From positions 2,170,001 through 2,234,000 of the forward strand of contig JAXMCA010000002.1 of the NCBI GenBank assembly GCA_046349595.1: 64,000 bases of DNA, given 5' to 3'. The position numbers and the translations under genes are program-made. Source of the DNA: JACRLW01 sp046349595. GTDB lineage: Bacteria > Planctomycetota > UBA1135 > UBA2386. Below, piece by piece: positions 60,600-64,000 of this stretch. How positions within the stretch are numbered: position 1 is the stretch's first letter; each line of letters begins with the position of its first letter. The notes beneath the pieces were generated by a model. That model searched no databases. It worked only from the letters and a program-made list of their open reading frames with translations, and was not told the origin of the DNA.

Positions 60600-63029
60600 A
60601 TGCTCCGCCTCGGCCGTCGGTCCCTCTGCTCCCTGATCCTTGGCGCGTCGGCGTTCGCCCAGAGCGCCGTTCCGCCGGGGAGCATCGGCACGCTGATCGA
60701 TCTCGAAGGGCTCCCGCGCCTCTCGCCCGGCGTGACCTGCCGCCAGTTCGCGTCGACCGATCCGAGCGGTCGGGGTGAGGACCACGGTCACTTCCTGCGT
60801 GTCGAAGGCGATCGCTGCGTCCTCGCCGAGATGGACGGCCCCGGCGTGATCGCGCGGCTGTGGTCGGCGAATGCGGCGGGGCGACTGCGGGTGTTCATCG
60901 ACGGCGAGGACACCCCGCGCATCGACGGTCCCTTCGAGGATCTGTTCACCGGCAAGCTGCCGCCCTTCGTCGAGCCGATCGCCGTGCATCGCAGCGGCGG
61001 CTGGATCTCGTACTTCCCGATCCCGTACGCGAAGTCGTGTCGTGTCGAGGTGGCGGGTCTCGCCGATCCGCGGGCGCTCTACTACCAGGTGCAATACCTC
61101 AGCTATCCGAAGGAGACCGCGGTGCGCAGCTTCACCACGGAGCTGCCGGCGTCGGAGAAGGCGGCGCTCGACGAGGTGCTGCGTCTGTGGCGTGCACCGG
61201 GACCCTCGCCGATCGCGCGGGCCTACGCCGACCGCGACGCGCAGCTCGACGGACCGCTGCCGCCCGGCATGCTGCGTCCGATCCTCGCAGTGGACGAACC
61301 CGGAACCGTGCTCGAGCTGCACGTGGCCGTCGACGGGCTCGACCAGGGCGCGATGCGCGAGATCCAACTCGTCGCGGCATGGGACGGTGACAAGACCTCG
61401 ATCGAGGTGCCGCTCGGCGATCTCTTCGGCGTCGCCTTCGGCGCCACTCCCTACCACGGTCTGGCGCTCGGCTGGGACGAGAGCGGCGGCTACTGCAACC
61501 TGCCGATGCCCTTCGCGAAGTCGGCGCGCATCGCGCTGCGCAACCGCGGCGCCGAGAAGCGCACGGTGCACGTGAAGCTGCGCTGGCGCCCCGGTCGTCC
61601 TGCGGCGGATGCGGGCGCGTTGCACGCGGAGTTCCGTGCGGTCGATCGCGTGGGGGACGAGCTCTACGAGTTCGCGAAGATCGATGGACCCGGCAAGTTC
61701 GTCGGCATCCTGCAGGCGCTGCAAGGTGTCGGCGATCTGTGGTACCTCGAGGGCAACGAGCAGTTCTTCGTCGACGGCGAGAGTGCACCGTCGATCCTCG
61801 GCACCGGCACCGAGGACTTCTACAACGGCGGGTGGTACTGGGATCAGGGCACCTTTGCCCTGCCGCTCCACGGATTGGGAGTGAAGGCGGAGTGGACCAC
61901 CAACCGCACCACGCCCTGGCGCATCTTCGTCCCCGACGCGGTTCCCTTCGCGACGGGTCTCGTGGCGCGCATCGAACACGGTTCGTCGAACCAGGTGCGC
62001 GATGCGTACTACAGCAGCGTCGCGTTGTGGTACGGACCGCTGCGCGCGGTGCGTCCGATGGGGCCCGAGGACTCGCATGCACCACGGCTCTGGGTGACGC
62101 GCCCGCGTGGCTTCGTCGGTGCCGCGGCACTGCACTGGGAGGAGGATGCGGCCGTCACCTGGCAGGGGTGGGAGGATGCGACCAACACGCACCGCGGACT
62201 CGATCGACCGCTGTTCCAATCCTTCCCCGTGAGCTACGTCGAGCGCGACTCCGCTGCGGTCGACCCGCGCGTCGCGGTGTTCACCGACAGCGCTGCCGCG
62301 GCGGGCGCGTCCTTCGAGGTGCCCTTCGCCGACCGCTATCGCCTCGCCTTGCGCGTGCTGAGCGACGGCTCGCTCCCGGCGATGGCGATCGACGGTCATC
62401 CGGTCGCGCTCTCCGCGCAGGCGATCCGCACGCCGCTCCACCAGCTCGAGGTCGACGTGGGCGCGCTCTCGGCCGGACGACACCACCTGTCCTTCAGCGT
62501 CGCGGAAGAGCACGCGGGCCGCGTCGGACTCGATGCGTTGCGCATCTCCCCGGCTTCGCCCTTCGTGCACGTCTGGCGCGTCGGTCCGCCGGTGCCCGCG
62601 CGCAAGGACGGCACCGTCGAGGACGAGATGGAATGCGAGGCTCTGTTCCTCGCCGACGGCTTCGACCCCGCGGTGGCAGGCTGGAAGCGCGTCGAGAGCG
62701 GCGATTCGCTCGACCTGAACGGTGCCGTCTCGCCACAGGCGCCGATGCTCGCCTACCTGATGGTCTTCGTGCATTCGCAGGGCGCGCGCACCGCACGCTT
62801 CCTGCTCGGCTCCGACGACGGCGCCCGCGTGTGGGTGAACGGCGAGCTGCGCTGGTCGCACGAACTGCACCGCCACCTCAGCGCGGACGAGGACTCCTTC
62901 GACGTCCCGCTGAAGGCCGGCTGGAACCCTGTGCTCGTCAAGGTGAAGAACGACTACGGCGGATACGGCGTCATGCTGCGCATCGCCGATCCCGACGGCG
63001 ACCTGCGCGTGGCGGCCGAGCCGCGCTGA
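60600..63029 (+). CDS. Exported DUF2961/GH172-family glycoside hydrolase
   Basis: The protein has 809 residues. The signal peptide ends in SAFAQ. The DUF2961 core shows AEMDGPGVIARLWSANAAG and, later, SILGTGTEDFYNGGWYWDQG, whose Glu is a catalytic candidate, plus FPIPYAKSCRVEV and NLPMPFAKSARI. GH172 enzymes act on fructofuranose or arabinofuranose linkages. The final 100 residues carry a PA14-like or carbohydrate-binding segment (LLGSDDGARVWVNGELRW). It follows the CotH gene by 57 bp. By inference it releases sugar from an external polysaccharide; the substrate cannot be fixed from sequence. Confidence 0.85.
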   Translation: MLRLGRRSLCSLILGASAFAQSAVPPGSIGTLIDLEGLPRLSPGVTCRQFASTDPSGRGEDHGHFLRVEGDRCVLAEMDGPGVIARLWSANAAGRLRVFIDGEDTPRIDGPFEDLFTGKLPPFVEPIAVHRSGGWISYFPIPYAKSCRVEVAGLADPRALYYQVQYLSYPKETAVRSFTTELPASEKAALDEVLRLWRAPGPSPIARAYADRDAQLDGPLPPGMLRPILAVDEPGTVLELHVAVDGLDQGAMREIQLVAAWDGDKTSIEVPLGDLFGVAFGATPYHGLALGWDESGGYCNLPMPFAKSARIALRNRGAEKRTVHVKLRWRPGRPAADAGALHAEFRAVDRVGDELYEFAKIDGPGKFVGILQALQGVGDLWYLEGNEQFFVDGESAPSILGTGTEDFYNGGWYWDQGTFALPLHGLGVKAEWTTNRTTPWRIFVPDAVPFATGLVARIEHGSSNQVRDAYYSSVALWYGPLRAVRPMGPEDSHAPRLWVTRPRGFVGAAALHWEEDAAVTWQGWEDATNTHRGLDRPLFQSFPVSYVERDSAAVDPRVAVFTDSAAAAGASFEVPFADRYRLALRVLSDGSLPAMAIDGHPVALSAQAIRTPLHQLEVDVGALSAGRHHLSFSVAEEHAGRVGLDALRISPASPFVHVWRVGPPVPARKDGTVEDEMECEALFLADGFDPAVAGWKRVESGDSLDLNGAVSPQAPMLAYLMVFVHSQGARTARFLLGSDDGARVWVNGELRWSHELHRHLSADEDSFDVPLKAGWNPVLVKVKNDYGGYGVMLRIADPDGDLRVAAEPR

Positions 63030-63147
63030 TTCGTCGCGGCAGCGAAAGATGCGTCGATGCGCGGTGCGGCGCATCGCACGACGTCGGCGGGACAACTCCT
63101 TGCCGGGGATTTGCGCGGAGGGACATCGGGCGCCCGAAACCGATGCC

Positions 63148-63153
63148 TAGAGT
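63148..63153 (+). promoter_or_regulatory. Putative -10 element of the last gene
   Basis: TAGAGT, the same hexamer as before the aminomutase operon, leaves a leader of about 55 nt before ATG 63215. No Shine-Dalgarno is visible there. Confidence 0.35.
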
Positions 63154-63214
63154 CCGTCGCTCGTCTGTCGAGCCCTTGCGGACGACTGACCCATTCAGCG
63201 ATCGAACACCCACG

Positions 63215-64000
63215 ATGAACCACCTCTCCATTCCGACCACCCGTCTTCCATTTGGCGCACTCGCGCTCCTCGTCGGCTGCTCGCTGCTGCCGGCGCAGAT
63301 CACGCCCGGCAACCTCGTCGTGCTGCGCGTCGGTGACGGCGCCGCCGCACTCGGCAGCGCGGCATCTCCGACCTTCTACGAGCAGATGAGCACGGCCGGT
63401 GTTCCGGTGAGCACCCTCGCGCTGCCCACCGCGGTGTCCGGTGCGAATCGACGCTGCACCAACTCCGGCAGCGCGACGTCCGAGGGCTTCCTGACGCAGT
63501 CCTTCGACGGTCGCTTTCTCGTCTCCGCCGGGTACGACGCCGACCCGAGCACGCCGGCCGTCGCCGGCACCGCATCCGCAACGGTGGCGCGCGTCGCTGC
63601 ACGCGTCGCCTTGGACGGCTCGATCGACACCAGCACCGCAGTCACGGACGGCTACAACACCAGCAACGTCCGCTCCGCGACCTCGAACGACGGCTCGGAC
63701 ATCTGGTTGTGCGGCAACGGAGCCAGCGGCACCGGTGGCGTCCGCTACGCCGCACTCGGCGGCTCGACCTCCGTCCAGCTCAGCTCGACGGTCACCAATC
63801 TCCGCGTCACCAACATCTTCGGCGGCCAGCTCTACTGCTCGAGCGCGTCGGGGGCCTTCCAGGGCGTGAGTGCGGTCGGCAGCGGACTGCCGACGACCTC
63901 CGGTCAGACGACCACGCTGCTCCCGGGCTTCCCCACCGCGTCCGGACCTTCGAGCTACGACTACTTCTTCGCCGACGCCTCGACGCTCTACGTCGCCGAC
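63215..64000 (+). CDS. Exported protein of unknown function, C-terminus outside window
   Basis: The 262 codons from ATG 63215 to the right edge contain no stop. The signal peptide ends in LLPAQ. The mature part opens ITPGNLVVLRVGDGAAALGSAAS, then repeats Gly/Ser/Thr-rich strands with NRRCTNSGSATSEGFLTQSFDGRFLV. This looks like a propeller family of secreted proteins found in planctomycetes and Bacteroidetes, often annotated only by a sorting tag. I cannot assign a function. The missing end may carry the shared C-terminal domain. Confidence 0.75.
   Translation, partial: MNHLSIPTTRLPFGALALLVGCSLLPAQITPGNLVVLRVGDGAAALGSAASPTFYEQMSTAGVPVSTLALPTAVSGANRRCTNSGSATSEGFLTQSFDGRFLVSAGYDADPSTPAVAGTASATVARVAARVALDGSIDTSTAVTDGYNTSNVRSATSNDGSDIWLCGNGASGTGGVRYAALGGSTSVQLSSTVTNLRVTNIFGGQLYCSSASGAFQGVSAVGSGLPTTSGQTTTLLPGFPTASGPSSYDYFFADASTLYVAD

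Noticed and set aside
58617..63095. Very long minus-strand open frame (about 1490 codons) opposite the CotH and GH172 genes
   Set aside because: Antisense shadow of GC-rich codons; composition is Arg/His/Glu-rich with no domain, and it spans several genuine genes and promoters.
1..64000. CRISPR arrays, tRNA genes, insertion sequences, prophage
   Set aside because: No regularly spaced direct repeats, no cloverleaf-like sequence, and no transposase, integrase or phage structural gene was found on reading both strands.

Overview
The window is about 64 kb of very GC-rich bacterial DNA, densely packed with protein genes. I see no rRNA, tRNA, CRISPR array, transposase or phage gene. The gene content fits a Planctomycetota-like bacterium, although no marker gene settles the lineage. 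The supporting features are a formylglycine-type sulfatase lipoprotein, fused isobutyryl-CoA mutase (IcmF), CotH, DUF1801 and DUF2961/GH172 proteins, FG-GAP and beta-helix secreted proteins, an ECF sigma factor fused to extracytoplasmic domains, and very few Shine-Dalgarno sites. About half of the genes encode exported proteins, and nearly all of these have Gln directly after the predicted signal-peptide cleavage site.

Left part (1-25.2 kb): a truncated seven-repeat FG-GAP protein; a metal-binding amidohydrolase divergent from a HerA/FtsK-like ATPase; an unknown protein; an M28 peptidase; a coupled pair of large secreted proteins, the first with a (TC)12 tract in its signal peptide; a sulfatase overlapping IcmF; a secreted protein divergent from IcmF; a di-haem cytochrome c peroxidase; and a G8-domain/beta-helix protein resembling animal CEMIP/TMEM2.

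Middle part (25.4-39 kb): a short exported domain protein and an NTF2-like protein, then a tightly overlapping minus-strand array of eight exported amidohydrolase-fold genes carrying nine domains. Only one member (29333-30733) keeps the HxH metal motif, so the array looks like one enzyme plus many pseudoenzyme paralogues.

Right-middle part (39-50.8 kb): a WD40/PD40-like secreted protein; a variant 2Fe-2S ferredoxin coupled to an RluA pseudouridine synthase; a phospholipid-methyltransferase-like enzyme; then a coupled cluster of lysine 2,3-aminomutase, a YkgJ-type Cys-cluster protein, two D-Ala-D-Ala-ligase-like ATP-grasp ligases, a GNAT-deacetylase fusion and a second GNAT. This cluster is my best candidate for an undescribed pathway. 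I infer a beta-lysine-containing small peptide or solute whose amine is reversibly acetylated.

Right part (50.8-64 kb): a DUF418 membrane protein; a 960-residue membrane-tethered ECF sigma factor; a decayed lactonase fragment between copies of two dispersed repeats; an outer-membrane barrel; a run of GNAT, two DUF1801 proteins and CotH; a GH172 enzyme; and a truncated exported protein at the right edge.

Three patterns run across the window. One exported C-terminal domain recurs in five proteins. A TANNNT element lies just upstream of many starts, often so close that the mRNA should be leaderless. Two repeat families occur: a 147-bp hairpin element (two copies, about 96% identical) and a more diverged family of about 130 bp (three copies).
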